From assembly GCA_934047225.1 (NCBI GenBank), contig OW204004.1, positions 6,638,401 through 6,702,400 on the forward strand: a DNA stretch of 64,000 bases, read 5' to 3'. Source of the stretch: Ypsolopha sequella (Eukaryota; Arthropoda; Insecta; Lepidoptera; Ypsolophidae). Under the pieces are notes generated by a model that was not told where the DNA came from, did no database searches, and was given only the letters and a program-made list of their open reading frames with translations. Shown here one piece after another: positions 43,501-53,236 of this stretch; position 1 is the stretch's first letter; each line of letters opens with the position of its first letter. A program made the translations under genes and the position numbers.

Positions 43501-43514
43501 TAAGCATAAACTAG

Positions 43515-43632
43515 AGGTCCATATGACCTTGGCCTCCCTCATCGATTTTCGTTTTATTTTGCAGGTAAATTTTTCCTAGTTCCTTCCACTTTTCTCTGTC
43601 TAGAGCGACATTTATCCAGTCTTTACCATATC
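43515..43632 (-). pseudogene. RTE-type reverse transcriptase C-terminal fragment
   Basis: The minus-strand frame reads GKDWINVALDREKWKELGKI and YLQNKTKIDEGGQGHMDL, then TAG. This resembles the very end of RTE/craniofacial-type ORFs, where W...A-x-D-R-x-x-W-x-x-x-G-E-x-Y is followed by a short tail. Only about 40 residues remain. Confidence 0.55.
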
Positions 43633-43839
43633 TATAATAAGTTATACTATATTATCTGTGGTTATACCAAGTGCCGACAATCGCAAATTCACAACCATCA
43701 ACATTTTACTCCAAATTTCTTATTTGAAGAGTCAATGGAGTCAACCCTGAAATCGCAAAAAAAAAGTCTGCCCTTACATACATTTCGGCCGAGCGGCATT
43801 GCATTTTTCTATGAAGAGAGTAATTTTTTTTTTCGATAT

Positions 43840-44232
43840 ACTCTATTTTAATACGGCAAATAATGTTTGTAAACAACTTTGTAACCTAAGTGATGAAATA
43901 TGATGTAAGAAAGCATTTTTATACCTATACATTTTGGTTTAAACTAATAAAAGTGAACTCACGTACATTAATATGTTTAATTGTGCAGCAAAAATTGTAG
44001 TTGAACATATATTTCATCACTTTTAGGTTATAAAGTTGTTTACAAATCATCCACCCAAAGTTTGTCTGGAAGAGATCGCTTTAAGCGATAAGGCCGCCTG
44101 TTTGTGCTGCATAATAAGTTAGTTAAAAATTAAGTATTTATATTTCTGTTCCTTTTTATATGGTGAACAAATAAAGTTGTATTGTATTGTACTGTACAAA
44201 CATTATTTGCCCTATTAAAATAGAGTATACAG
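43840..44232. repeat. Palindromic repeat family H, copy 1, interrupted by a LINE tail
   Basis: ATACTCTATTTTAATAC, TTTGTAAACAACTTTGTAAC and AAGTGATGAAATATGATGT are mirrored at the right by CATATATTTCATCACTTTTA, GGTTATAAAGTTGTTTACAA and AAAATAGAGTATAC. Copy 2 at 63311-63558 is uninterrupted. Confidence 0.7.
44048..44207 (+). repeat. Non-LTR retrotransposon 3' tail inserted in repeat family H
   Basis: CTGGAAGAGATCGCTTTAAG, CGATAAGGCCGCCTGTTTGT and AATAAAGTTGTATTGTATTG form a 3' UTR tail that I recognise as common in lepidopteran LINEs. The break falls between TTTACAAA and ACAAACATTATT relative to the uninterrupted copy at 63.5 kb, so a short A-rich duplication (ACAAA) is likely. Confidence 0.6.
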
Positions 44233-44234
44233 GA

Positions 44235-44330
44235 TTTGTTCCATAGTAAAAGTTGTTCTAAACCATTGACCGAATAAACTCTTCAAATATGGTTACACCT
44301 TTCTGCTACACCTTGTATATTTTCCTCGGT
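44235..44330. repeat. Right end of a dispersed repeat shared with 54360-54535
   Basis: TCCATAGTAAAAGTTGTTCT, ACTCTTCAAATATGGTTACA and GCTACACCTTGTATAT match 54455-54532. The other half, AAATGTATG...CATTTCGGCCGAGCGGCATT, is at 43735-43825 and 54375-54440. Confidence 0.55.
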
Positions 44331-44549
44331 CTACTAAAAACTGTGACTTAACTTTCAAAACAAATAATGTTGAAGTTTTTCCTCTGTGAAGTACCATACT
44401 CATACGTAACTAAAGAAATACTCTGATTTAGTTTTCTTTTACAAAACAAAGTTTTTCACAAAAGAGTAAGTAGAAACGTGACAGAACGTGTTTTAGGAAT
44501 AAGTTCCGTAACTTTGTAAGAAATTGTTTGATTGGATTTAAGAAAATAC

Positions 44550-44940
44550 AAGCGTTACTCCTCGGCCATAGCTTCAGGCTTCGAGAGGCGCGCCAAGCGG
44601 TTTTTCTTGCCGCGGCGGAGAGAACAAATGCATGAAGTTGTATAGGGCCGGCCATGGATCGCATCTCGCGCGTCTTGTCCGACTTCGAGTGACTTGCGCT
44701 CTCTCAACGGTGGTGTGCGGGGAGGCGGGGAGCCGCGCCAGTGATCGAGCGCATAGGAAGAACCTAGTGTCGAGCGCTTTGACCGAGCGAGCGCGCTATG
44801 CATCCGATGCGATGAAAGGCGTGGCAGGGCAAAGCCCATTGCAAAAACCACCTGGAAGCGCAGCAAGAAACGCCGCCAGAAGCCTGAAGTACGTACTATC
44901 AGTTTATGATGCTATTAGGATAGGACCTTGTGCGTTTTGA
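44550..44940. other. GC-rich island, unassigned
   Basis: This stretch is far richer in G+C than its surroundings and contains several CpG-rich words (GGCGCGCC, GCCGCGGCG, GCGCGCTATGC). Open frames exist on both strands (one minus frame ends RRGKKNRLARLSKPEAMAEE). None shows a family I can name. It could be a host exon with its promoter, or a GC-rich transposon. Confidence 0.35.
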
Positions 44941-44984
44941 TAAGGGTTGCCTACCGTTCTGTTTTCCCAGGACGTGTCCGTGTT

Positions 44985-45190
44985 TTGGGAGTCCTAGATA
45001 GTTTTTAAGGCGAATGGATACGCCAACTGCAATTTGGACCTGTCTTTGAAGGCCTACTCCTCCCACACGGGTTTGCGCTAGCCGGAGACGCAGTGGTTGT
45101 CGTAACAGCCACTTTTCAAGGCACGCTGAAATGAACATTATTTCAATGTCGTTTCCGTTGATATTTGTACCGACACACATCGAGTTGCTT
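44985..45190 (-). repeat. Inverted fragment of repeat family E and related sequence
   Basis: AACAGCCACTTTTCAAGGCA, CGCTGAAATGAACATTATTT and CAATGTCGTTTCCGTTGATA are the inverse of the 23.3/43.0-kb repeat. The adjoining GTCCGTGTTTTGGGAGTCC part is not seen elsewhere in this window. Confidence 0.5.
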
Positions 45191-45393
45191 ATTTAGCGTG
45201 GTCATACGCCTTAAGAAGCGTCCTGGGTTTTTTTAAGTGTCCAGGCCCCGTAACAATTTAGTAGAAACACCGGTGCGAGGAGTGTGACAAGCTGTCTTAT
45301 CACGCCCTCTCCCTTGTAATTCATTTTAAACTGCTGAGTTTACAGAACGAATTCAATACGTTCTTTGTCAACGGTTTAAAAACTGTATAACTT

Positions 45394-45535
45394 ACGGTGT
45401 TACTACAAAACGGTGTTTAACTTTAGACAGTGTTTAAATCTGTTGTTGTCGCCTTTTCTTTCATATTGTAAAAGAGTGACAGCAACAGATTTAAACACTG
45501 TCTAAAGTTAAACACCGTTTTGTAGTTACACCCTT
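45394..45535. mobile_element. Palindromic MITE family G, copy 2
   Basis: Nearly identical to 27074-27231 over more than 130 bp, including the centre GCCTTTTCTTTCATATTGTA. The right end is shorter by the duplicated AAACAT-CGTTTAAACACCC segment found in copy 1. Confidence 0.75.
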
Positions 45536-45616
45536 TTAAATAAAAACTGTATTTAAAACAAGTTTAGATTTGAAAGCCTTTGTAAAAAAGACATGTAGAC
45601 ACCGAGAGCTATAAAC

Positions 45617-45776
45617 GCAGATTCCGAAGGCTTTAATTTTAGTTTTAGTGCTGTCAAAACTAAATTTTGTTGATTGCAAAATAGCCTTTAAATGTTGTGA
45701 ACAGAAGCTAAATTGACTTGGAATAAATTTAGTTTTGACAGCTCTAAAACTAAAATTAAAGCCGTCAGAATCAGCT
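45617..45776. mobile_element. Palindromic MITE family F, copy 2
   Basis: GATTCCGAAGGCTTTAATTT, TAGTTTTAGTGCTGTCAAAA and the inverse at the right. The arms match the 26.2- and 55.0-kb copies, while the centre has diverged. Confidence 0.75.
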
Positions 45777-46184
45777 ACATTGTCGATAAACTGCTGAGCA
45801 GTTTGGCTTAAAAATTGTAAAAATATCATGTAATTGTCTTTTATAAATAAATAACATATTTATCTATTTAAACTAAAACTAAAGCCTTCAAAATGTCGTA
45901 CTTACAAAGGTTGTCTTTTAAATTCACAAAGCGTAAACTATCCTCAAATCCCAGCTTTGGCTTTAACATAAAATAAATATAAATCTGCTCAAACTAATCT
46001 TATTATCCACGTTTTAATTACAAAATTGAGCCAGATTAGTCGATCCATGAAGTCGTAGGACCTGTTAAATAAAAATTATGAAAATAATTTTTTATATACT
46101 TATTGTTTTAATTAAACAAAAAATAAAATAAAATACCCTTGTTTGATTTTATATAATCTCCGTATTATTTAAATTGGATGACAA

Positions 46185-46445
46185 GCTTCTTCCTCTTTCT
46201 CTAGCCCTCTTCCCAGTTCAGCTGGGGTCGGGCCTCCTCGTATGTCGGCGCCAGAATATTCTATCCCGGGTTGTTATTGTGGGCAGGTTCTGGTCTTTAA
46301 TTTCCCTCTCGATATTGGACCACCATATTTATGGTGGTGGTCCTCTGTCTCTTGGTTTATTTGGAATGTTAAAAGCTTTTTTTACGACGTAATTTTCCAC
46401 AGTCCGTACCATCTTAATCTGCTTTCCGTTAAGGCTATCATTGAG
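46185..46445 (-). pseudogene. RTE-like reverse transcriptase C-terminal fragment, frameshifted
   Basis: On the minus strand the pieces LTESRLRWYGLW, TEDHHHKYGGPISRG and GADIRGGPTPAELGRGLERE appear in order. R-L-R-W-x-G-H and a closing R-A-D-P-T-P-A-E...E-x-G are typical of RTE-type RT C-termini. It is broken by stops and frameshifts. Confidence 0.5.
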
Positions 46446-46449
46446 GATA

Positions 46450-48250
46450 GGCCCCGCAAAAACATCAAAGTTCCCTTATTTATTCTTCGTGGTTTGAAGA
46501 ATCTAGCAATACTATAAGTGAAAAAAATATATATATTTCTGCCTAGAATATGATGCACACACTTAGCGAAACAGAATCAACTGAAAGCATTTCAGTAATG
46601 AGTTAAAAAACAACAAAGATTGCTCTTAAAAAAAGTTGTCATGTCGAGGTTTAAGATTACTTCAGCAAAATTCCATACATATTAATTATGGATTAAAACC
46701 TGTATGAACTTTATTACACTCTGAAACAAACAGATTTTTCCTAAAACATTTAGTTTTTTTTTTTAATAATAAAACTTGCGAGTAAAATTCTTCCTTACGA
46801 AACCTCTACTTAGCGTGGTCTACGGTGTTATGTCAAATTGGTCTTTATCTGTTCAAGTGACGCGACGGTTGAGTCTCCGATCTCCACTGCCCACGGTTTA
46901 TCGCGGCCGCGGGCTCTAACTTAATGATTCCCTTAAGGCGTTCTTATCCCAGAAGAGTGACTCTCTGTCTTTTTCTTTACGTGTAAGGAGTAAAGAAAAT
47001 AATCACACTTTTGTACTTTTTCGTTGTTTTTATCGGTTTTTAAATTGTTTAAAAATAAGGGATATGTTTATTAAAACCCACTTACGTGGTCGACCTAGAA
47101 AATTTAAAGAGCAATATGACGAGATATGTTTCGTTAATAAAAGAGTGGAATTATGGAAATGGCATGATTTGAAAGGTCTTATTACATGCTGTGTTCGTGA
47201 ATTATTTCTATCGAGCAAAGTTTATCTGATCGTGTAACACATGCATGGAAGACCTAGATAAAGGTTCGAACTATATTGCGTATTTTTTTTTGGAAGTTTT
47301 AGACGACATTTGAAAGTTCTATTTGACTTTGAAATTACTGATTTTGGGATAAGAGCGCCTTAACTTCTCAGTAATAGTCGCAACATTGGATCACATTGGA
47401 AACATTGGATCACACACTAGTATATTATGTTTGTTACTATGACATGCTATAAATCAAAACGAAATGATGTACTGATCATACTGTTATGTTTCAAGATTAA
47501 GGCTTCTATCAACGCCAACGACCTTGAACTTGTAACCATTTTATACGGTAACTCTAGCATTTTTCAACAGAAGAAAAATACATAGTAATCTGCATGATAC
47601 AATAAGTGATGTGGTTTTTCCTGAATTTCATTATAACATACAGAAGTGAAGCAAGAAAATTCTAAGTTTACCCTTATTTCTCGATTTTTTGTTCACTTGT
47701 AACAACATAACTGATGCAGTTTTTATCGAAAAAGTTTGAAAATTTATAAACTTCTAGATAAAATAATACAAAATGATTTGGTTTTCTCAGTTCTTGGAAA
47801 TTAATTTTAAAACAAATTAAAAACACATTTTTTTTCGCAATTATCAGCCGCAGCGATTGACGTAACAGCCATGTTACAGTGCGAGCTGATAAGGACTTTA
47901 TTTCAATATAATTTTGTTTGAAATTCCAACCACCACGAATCGAGTTGTTAATTATTCCGACGGAGCCACCTTAAGAAAAAAAAAACGTTCGTTTCGTAAA
48001 CAAGCACATCACATTATGTTACAGTTGCACAAAATACTATTGTAGTACGCATACGAGGATGTATGACTAACAGTGATCGGAATAGGTAGAGGTTTCTAAC
48101 ATAAACTTCTTGGAACATAGTCATAAAATGGAGACTTCTATACGACAAAATTTTAATTTTATTTTTAGATTCGGGATATTATTTTACTATATTCGCCACC
48201 AATATGTTAAAAACTACGAAATAGGCAATTAATATCCGTGGTTGCGTCAG
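46450..48250. other. No supportable gene
   Basis: AT-rich sequence. Around 47850-47960 is a decayed piece of repeat family E (CAGCGATTGACGTAACAGCC). Short frames have no domain. Confidence 0.4.
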
Positions 48251-48251
48251 C

Positions 48252-48420
48252 CGCCATTTTGGTTTTAAATGGGAATTGTTTTTGCTCAATAACTCCGTTG
48301 TTTTCAATATTTTTAGAAAAATTGTGAAGACTTAAGTTGTTCTAATATTTTTTGTTGAAAACGAACGAGTTATTGAGCAAAAACAATTCCCATTTAAAAC
48401 CATAACGGTGGCATTTTGTA
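48252..48420. mobile_element. Foldback MITE of about 170 bp
   Basis: GCCGCCATTTTGGTTTTAAA, TGGGAATTGTTTTTGCTCAA and TAACTCCGTTGTTTTCAA are mirrored by TTGAAAACGAACGAGTTATT, GAGCAAAAACAATTCCCATT, TAAAACCATAACGGTGGCA. Confidence 0.65.
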
Positions 48421-48439
48421 CATCATAAATATTACGACA

Positions 48440-48640
48440 CGAATACCCGACGGAATGTCAGAGGTGTTCCAAACGTGAACTGTGAAATGAAAGTAACAGT
48501 CCACACTCGGTACAACCGTGCTTCACCGACGATTATTACGTCCCAACGAGCCCTATCGCCGTTCTTCGGGCACAAACACACGCTTTTTAGGGCACGCAGG
48601 TTTCCTCATGATGTTTTCTTTCACCGTTCAGCAAGTGAAA
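48440..48640. repeat. Inverted copy of the 19.1-19.4 kb repeat
   Basis: AGTCCACACTCGGTACAACC, CGACGATTATTACGTCCCAA, CGCCGTTCTTCGGGCACAAA and GGGCACGCAGGTTTCC correspond inverted to 19235-19395. Confidence 0.6.
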
Positions 48641-48704
48641 ATTAATAATACAATGCACCTTAATTCCAAAAAACTCATGAGTTTTTCTTCTTATTTATTA
48701 TTTA

Positions 48705-48960
48705 CTAGCTTCTGCCCGCGGCTTCGCCCGCGTGGCCTACAGGAAACAAATTACTATTTTTTTTCAGGCCTTCGGCCTCGCGGGCGCTTTCGCCGTCCTC
48801 GCATGTTCGTTTTTCGGCCTCGCTAGATACTCCCGGCTTCCGCGACGTACTAAAATCACACAATTACTCACTGAACGAATAGATTCAGATGTTATTGTGT
48901 AAAGTATTATAGTAGGTATGCGTCTTGCCCGCGACCCCGCCCGCGTTTATTCAACTCTGC
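48705..48960. repeat. ACTAGCTTCTGCCCGCGGCT repeat (Helitron-like terminus, possibly)
   Basis: ACTAGCTTCTGCCCGCGGCT, TCGCCCGCGTGGCC, then GCCTTCGGCCTCGCGGGCG. The inverse terminus (GCGAAGCCGCGGGCAATAGC, TAGT) is at 63942-63964. A CTAG end next to a GC hairpin is the form of Helitron 3' ends, but I have not shown that this is one. The motif is very common in Lepidoptera. Confidence 0.45.
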
Positions 48961-49020
48961 TCCGTTTTCGGCTCGAGCATTATTTTATTAAAACCCTTTA
49001 TACCCTATACGTTTAACATA

Positions 49021-49284
49021 CAAGGTGACTTTTTGATCATCGTCCAAATTCATACTGGAGGCTTGATAAGTGATCAGTATCTTGGATCAATAACAATTTT
49101 TTGCGGAAATTTGTAAAATGAAATTTCGGATTCCCGTAGAAATTCACTTCCAGTTCCGAGTGAATCACTATGGGGAGTCGAAATTTCTTTTTACGAATTT
49201 TACAAACATTGTTATTGATTCATGATACTGATCACTTACCAAGCCACCAGTATGAATTTGGACGAAGATCAAAAAGTCACCTTG
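49021..49284. mobile_element. CAAGGTGAC foldback MITE, copy 2 (264 bp, TA target)
   Basis: Same termini and TA flanks (49019-49020, 49285-49286) as copy 1 at 30968-31229. Both copies keep the centre with TTCACT...GAGTGAATCACTATGGGGA, in opposite orientations relative to the arms. Confidence 0.8.
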
Positions 49285-49869
49285 TATATGTCAATGTACT
49301 GACGCACCGGGTTCTATTATATGTATTGATTTAAACTGTTTTTCTGTGTTCAATAATGAATAAAGAAAATATTTTTGAAATGTCATTTAATTTTTCATAT
49401 ACTTTTAACATTTAATACTTTTAACAGTCAAATATTATTTGCGAAGAATGTATACATTTATAAGGAACGTACTATCAATGTTTTTTGTATCTTCTGCAAA
49501 TGTATCTTAAATAAATAAATAAATAAAATAAACATTAAGAAATGTTTATACATTCAGTATGTTTAGTATAAATACAGGAACACTACAAAAAACAAAACTG
49601 TGTGTTAAATTAAAAGCCTTTTAAAGGTTTATTAAAAAAACAGATACAAACATGTATCACAATTTGATAGACAGATTTCAAGAATTCCCAAAGGCTTTTA
49701 GGAATATTAATCCCATATATTTTGCGAAGGTGCGGTTGTTTCAGCCTGTTTATTTTGTAATTACGCTGTAATTGTTAACAATACATTAGTTGTTAGTATG
49801 TAGTTCAAATTTATGTAGGTAAATACAATGTTTTCCTCTGCGTATTTCAGTAATATAATTAGATTTGTA

Positions 49870-50312
49870 GCTATTATTAGAGTGCAATACAAACTAGACA
49901 AGATCAGTCAGAAACAAACCCAAAGACAAGAATTAGAAAAAATTCCTGGGCCAGGATTCGAACCTGTGAATTTCTTAACTGTCTGAAGCAACAATATTGT
50001 AGCGACAACAGCGCCATCTGTTTCTTAAGAACAAGGCGTGAAATCACATAATGCCCTCGTGAGCGTTCTATATGTGTAGTACAAGCTAGTATATCAGGCA
50101 GAAGCGAAAATAACAATGGACAAGTATGATGGAAGAATTCACCGGTCTGGGTAGGAACCTCGGTGGCGCAATCGGTAGGGCGCTTGTCTTGATAACAAGA
50201 GGTCGCAGGTTCGAATCCTGGCCCGGGGAATTTTTTCAAATTCTTGTCTTTGGGTTTGTTTCTGATTGATCTTTTCTAATTTGTATTGCACTCTAATAAT
50301 AGTTAGAGTATT
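49870..50312 (+). mobile_element. Foldback element carrying a tRNA-like gene, copy 2
   Basis: TAGAGTGCAATACAAACTAG, then CAGAAACAAACCCAAAGACA, at the left are mirrored by TGTCTTTGGGTTTGTTTCTG and TTTGTATTGCACTCTA at the right. Inside the left arm is an inverted, damaged B-box (CCAGGATTCGAACCTG) and inside the right arm a full tRNA-like sequence (50157-50229). The shorter copy at 14.36-14.58 kb lacks the middle. Confidence 0.65.
50157..50229 (+). tRNA. tRNA-derived sequence, 73 nt, probably a SINE head or tRNA pseudogene
   Basis: The length is exactly that of a tRNA. The A box (TGGCGCAATCGG) and B box (GGTTCGAATCC) are intact. The D stem GCGC/GCGC is perfect, and the anticodon stem CTTGT/ACAAG is perfect around CTTGATA. 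Read that way the anticodon is TGA without the long variable arm of tRNA-Ser. Shifted by one base it is GAT (Ile-like), with two mismatches in the stem. The acceptor stem pairs at only 5 of 7 positions and the T stem has one mismatch. It is embedded in a foldback repeat, so a functional tRNA is unlikely. Confidence 0.45.
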
Positions 50313-50559
50313 CATAGCGATGGATTTCGCAAAATGTACATTTGTAGCGTTTGAAACAAAAGAAAAAAAAAATAACAAAATGTTTCTAATACTTTGTTGG
50401 GACACCTGACGCTAGAACATCAACAACACAAGGTTTTTAAGGGTTCATTGGAAGAAACTATCGTAGGTCTCTCCTTATATTGAAGAAAATATATTTATCC
50501 ATCTTTTATCTAGGGATTCCACCTATAAACAATGTTTTAAGATATAGACTTTTATAAAA

Positions 50560-50905
50560 AAAAAAAAATTCCACTCTCTTTTTTTTTGTTTTCGAACGTT
50601 CGTTTCAAAAACGCGGTTAAGAGATCAACTTGCTTTTTTTTATAAAATGGGCAATAGAAATATGAAGGAATGTTACCTAATTCCAATATTTTTTTCCCTA
50701 CAATATATTTCAGTATTAGCTAAAAAAACACCAATTTGTTGTTTTGCTGCGTGATCACTAGTATTACGCGTCCAAGAACAAGAGGCCAAAGAGCCAATAT
50801 ATAATCGCCTCTATGAAAAGCAAATAAGGTTTTTGCCATTACACTTATTGTGCTGGACGGGTAATAAAAAATGTTGCTAGGGTATGCCATCCTCTTAAAA
50901 AATGT
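50560..50905 (-). repeat. Repeat family B, copy 2 (uninterrupted)
   Basis: The inverse of 12500-12680 joined directly to the inverse of 12985-13150. It shows the arrangement before the hairpin insertion at 12.68 kb. Confidence 0.6.
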
Positions 50906-51014
50906 AATACGCTGACATTTTAACTTATTCTGCTTATGGCGACCCCACACAAAGGGCTGAAATATAAGGTGATAGAGGGATTTAGTATAGTAACAAGGAT
51001 TAATAATAAAAGTG

Positions 51015-51125
51015 GCGCAGAGGGCTATGGAGCGAGCGATCTTCGGAGACCGACAAAAATAGCCTGGAGAAGAGGCCTATGCCCAACAGTGGGTGGATGT
51101 GGGCTGAATGATGATGATGAACAAG
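51015..51125 (+). repeat. RTE-like 3' tail ending in (ATG)n
   Basis: GAGCGAGCGATCTTCGGAGA, CTGGAGAAGAGGCCTATGCC and CAACAGTGGGTGGATGTGGG, then CTGAATGATGATGATGA. This is the usual form of lepidopteran RTE-type 3' ends. Confidence 0.6.
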
Positions 51126-51326
51126 GATTAAAGAATCCGGTCAAGTGCGAGTGGAATTGCGCTTTGAGGGTTAATAGACTTAAATTATTCGAACAAAACT
51201 GACAAACTTATCGCCTTCAAAATGTATGAAACAAAACTGCAAAATTATACCAAAATAAACATTATGGTAAACCGAGGACGAGCTGGATAGGAACACGGAT
51301 TTCGAGATTGAGAGTCCATGGAAAGG

Positions 51327-52266
51327 GCGCTTTCACATTGGACGAAAACGACACGATTTCTCGGCTGTACCGTTGTCCGTCAACGATATCGTCGCCGACA
51401 GCGACCGACATCGATATCGGCGACAACACTATGAGGGGTGAAGGAGAGCAGCGGGCGGGGTGATACGCGCCGCACTAATGCGAGTGAAGGTGACTATATC
51501 GCAGATGGATTGTATAATCAGTGGTTTTATAAAATGTAAAACCGCTAAACGTTAACGCGCAGGATTTTATAAACGTTTTGCGTTATTTAATGCAGTGGGT
51601 GAACGTTTAGCGGTTTTGTAAAAGAGCGTCAAATTAAACGTTGGATTGTAAATTTTGTTAAAAACTACAGGAGTCACCTCGCTCCGCTCTGCTTCGCTCG
51701 GCTCCTTATTTTATCTTACATGTAAACCTAGCACGCTCCTCCTTGCTTTGCTCGTCGTCGCACTTATTTTTGACTTGTGGTTTAAGACTTTTTACATTAC
51801 GTCTAATCTAAACGTTGGTAGCAGTATTGTCAAACGTAACGTAATGACAATCCAGCTGTTTTACATAACGGATCTATTTTGTAAAACAGCTGATTCTACA
51901 ATCCAACTTCGACAACGATATCGACCCAGAATATCGCTGTCGTTACGGCTGACAATAGGTCGGTGTCGTGTCGTTATCGTCCAAACTATGACAGAAATAA
52001 ATTTCTATGTTTGAATACTTGGCGATTTATCCATCGCAAGGAGATATAAATTAACTTTATATCATTGCAGTATAGAAACGCAGAAAGAAAAGTAAATCTG
52101 GATGTGACGAGCTCTGAACCGGGATTCGAACCCGGGACCTCTGAGACCTCTGAGAGGTCCCGGGTTCGAATCCCGGTTCAGAGCTCCTCACATCCAGATT
52201 TACTTTTCTTTCTGCGTTTCTATACTGCAATGATATAATGTTAAGTTATCGTCCAATGTGAAAGCG
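51327..52266. mobile_element. Element of about 940 bp with TCGCTTTCACATTGGACGA-type ends
   Basis: GCGCTTTCACATTGGACGAA at the left and (inverse) GTCGCTTTCACATTGGACGA at the right form terminal inverted repeats. Subterminal words rich in CGATATCG and GACAACG recur in both halves (51385-51430, 51905-51980). The tRNA-arm foldback at 52059-52236 is inserted near its right end. At 51665-51760 is an inverted piece of the CGGAGCGGAG repeat. No transposase was found. Confidence 0.55.
52059..52236. mobile_element. tRNA-arm foldback, copy 2 (178 bp, nearly perfect hairpin)
   Basis: Each arm is about 82 bp with one mismatch that I can see. From the tip, the arm reads ATATCATTGCAGTATAGAAA, CGCAGAAAGAAAAGTAAATC, TGGATGTGA and AGCTCTGAACCGGGATTCGA, then ACCCGGGACCTCT. 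The inner part is the 3' half of a tRNA (T arm with GGTTCGAATCCC) in both orientations around a 10-nt centre. Each arm therefore carries a Pol III B box. The A box and anticodon arm are absent. Confidence 0.75.
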
Positions 52267-52959
52267 ACCAAAAACGTGATATCGCCCGCGCTAAACTTTA
52301 TGTGAATGAAGTCAGCTATGGCAGAGAATATTGGCGAGACGGATAGAGAGAACATAAACGAACTTCAGAGGCGCCTGCCGTTTATATCTATGCCGCGTGC
52401 TACTCTTTGGAAAGGCTTAAAGGATATATAAAGCTTTTAACAATGTTTGCTAAGAGAATCTCCAAGTACCTATTCAAGTTAGTCGCAAATATGGATTATT
52501 CCACTAAGAGCATACGAACATTAGGTGAGAAGTGAAAATTGTGCAACATTGTCTATAAAGGCCCTATGTGCTGCTAAAGTGCTGCCACATTATAGAAAAA
52601 AAGCATTTCTTACTTACTATAATAATTATTGAAAAATGTCTAGAAATAGCAATGAATGAAGCAAAGCTAAAAAAAACGGCCGCTTTTAGCACAACTTAAT
52701 AAACGGAGAGCTAGCGACCAAATCGGTCATGTGGCTTCAGCTGTATTGAAACTCCGTTAGCTACTTCCCTGATAGTGGAGTATTTATAGCCATACACCAA
52801 TATTTTCGTCATTAAAGCATGAAACTTGGCATACTTGTTACTTAGCTGTACTGGAGTAGAAAACGCCCGGGATACAGCGGGTAACACTCTGCTGGGGGGG
52901 GCTAGAGAGGGGGGAAGTTTCCTTACGCTGCGCCCTCTTTTGAGCCTCATATCTGCTCA

Positions 52960-53145
52960 TTTAGAAAAAATTGTTGTTATTTTGTATGATAGGTAAATGT
53001 TGTTGTTTTGTTTTAGATCTAGCTCATTCTCGTGTGTAAAGAATTTGCGATGCGATGGCAATAATAGAAAAATTTGTTGTTATTTTGTATGGTAGGTAAA
53101 TGTTGTTGTTTTGTTTTAGATCTAGCTCATTCTCGTGTGTAAATG
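52960..53145. repeat. Tandem duplication of about 100 bp
   Basis: AATTTGTTGTTATTTTGTAT, GGTAGGTAAATGTTGTTGTT and TTAGATCTAGCTCATTCTCG, TGTGTAAA occur at about 52970-53040 and again at 53070-53143 with few changes. Confidence 0.65.
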
Positions 53146-53236
53146 AATGCCGAAAGCACCTTTTAACAAAAAAAGACGGCCAGCTGGAAAACATACCACC
53201 CACAAAAGGAGCTCTGCACCAGCATTTCCTGCGAGC

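Noticed and set aside
48705..48960. A confident Helitron call from the CTAG end and GC-rich hairpin
   Set aside because: Only one terminus type is visible at each place, with no 5' TC end or Rep/helicase coding. It is kept as a dispersed repeat.
50157..50229. A working tRNA gene
   Set aside because: The acceptor stem has two mismatches, the anticodon assignment is ambiguous, and the sequence is part of a multi-copy foldback repeat. It is kept only as a tRNA-derived sequence.
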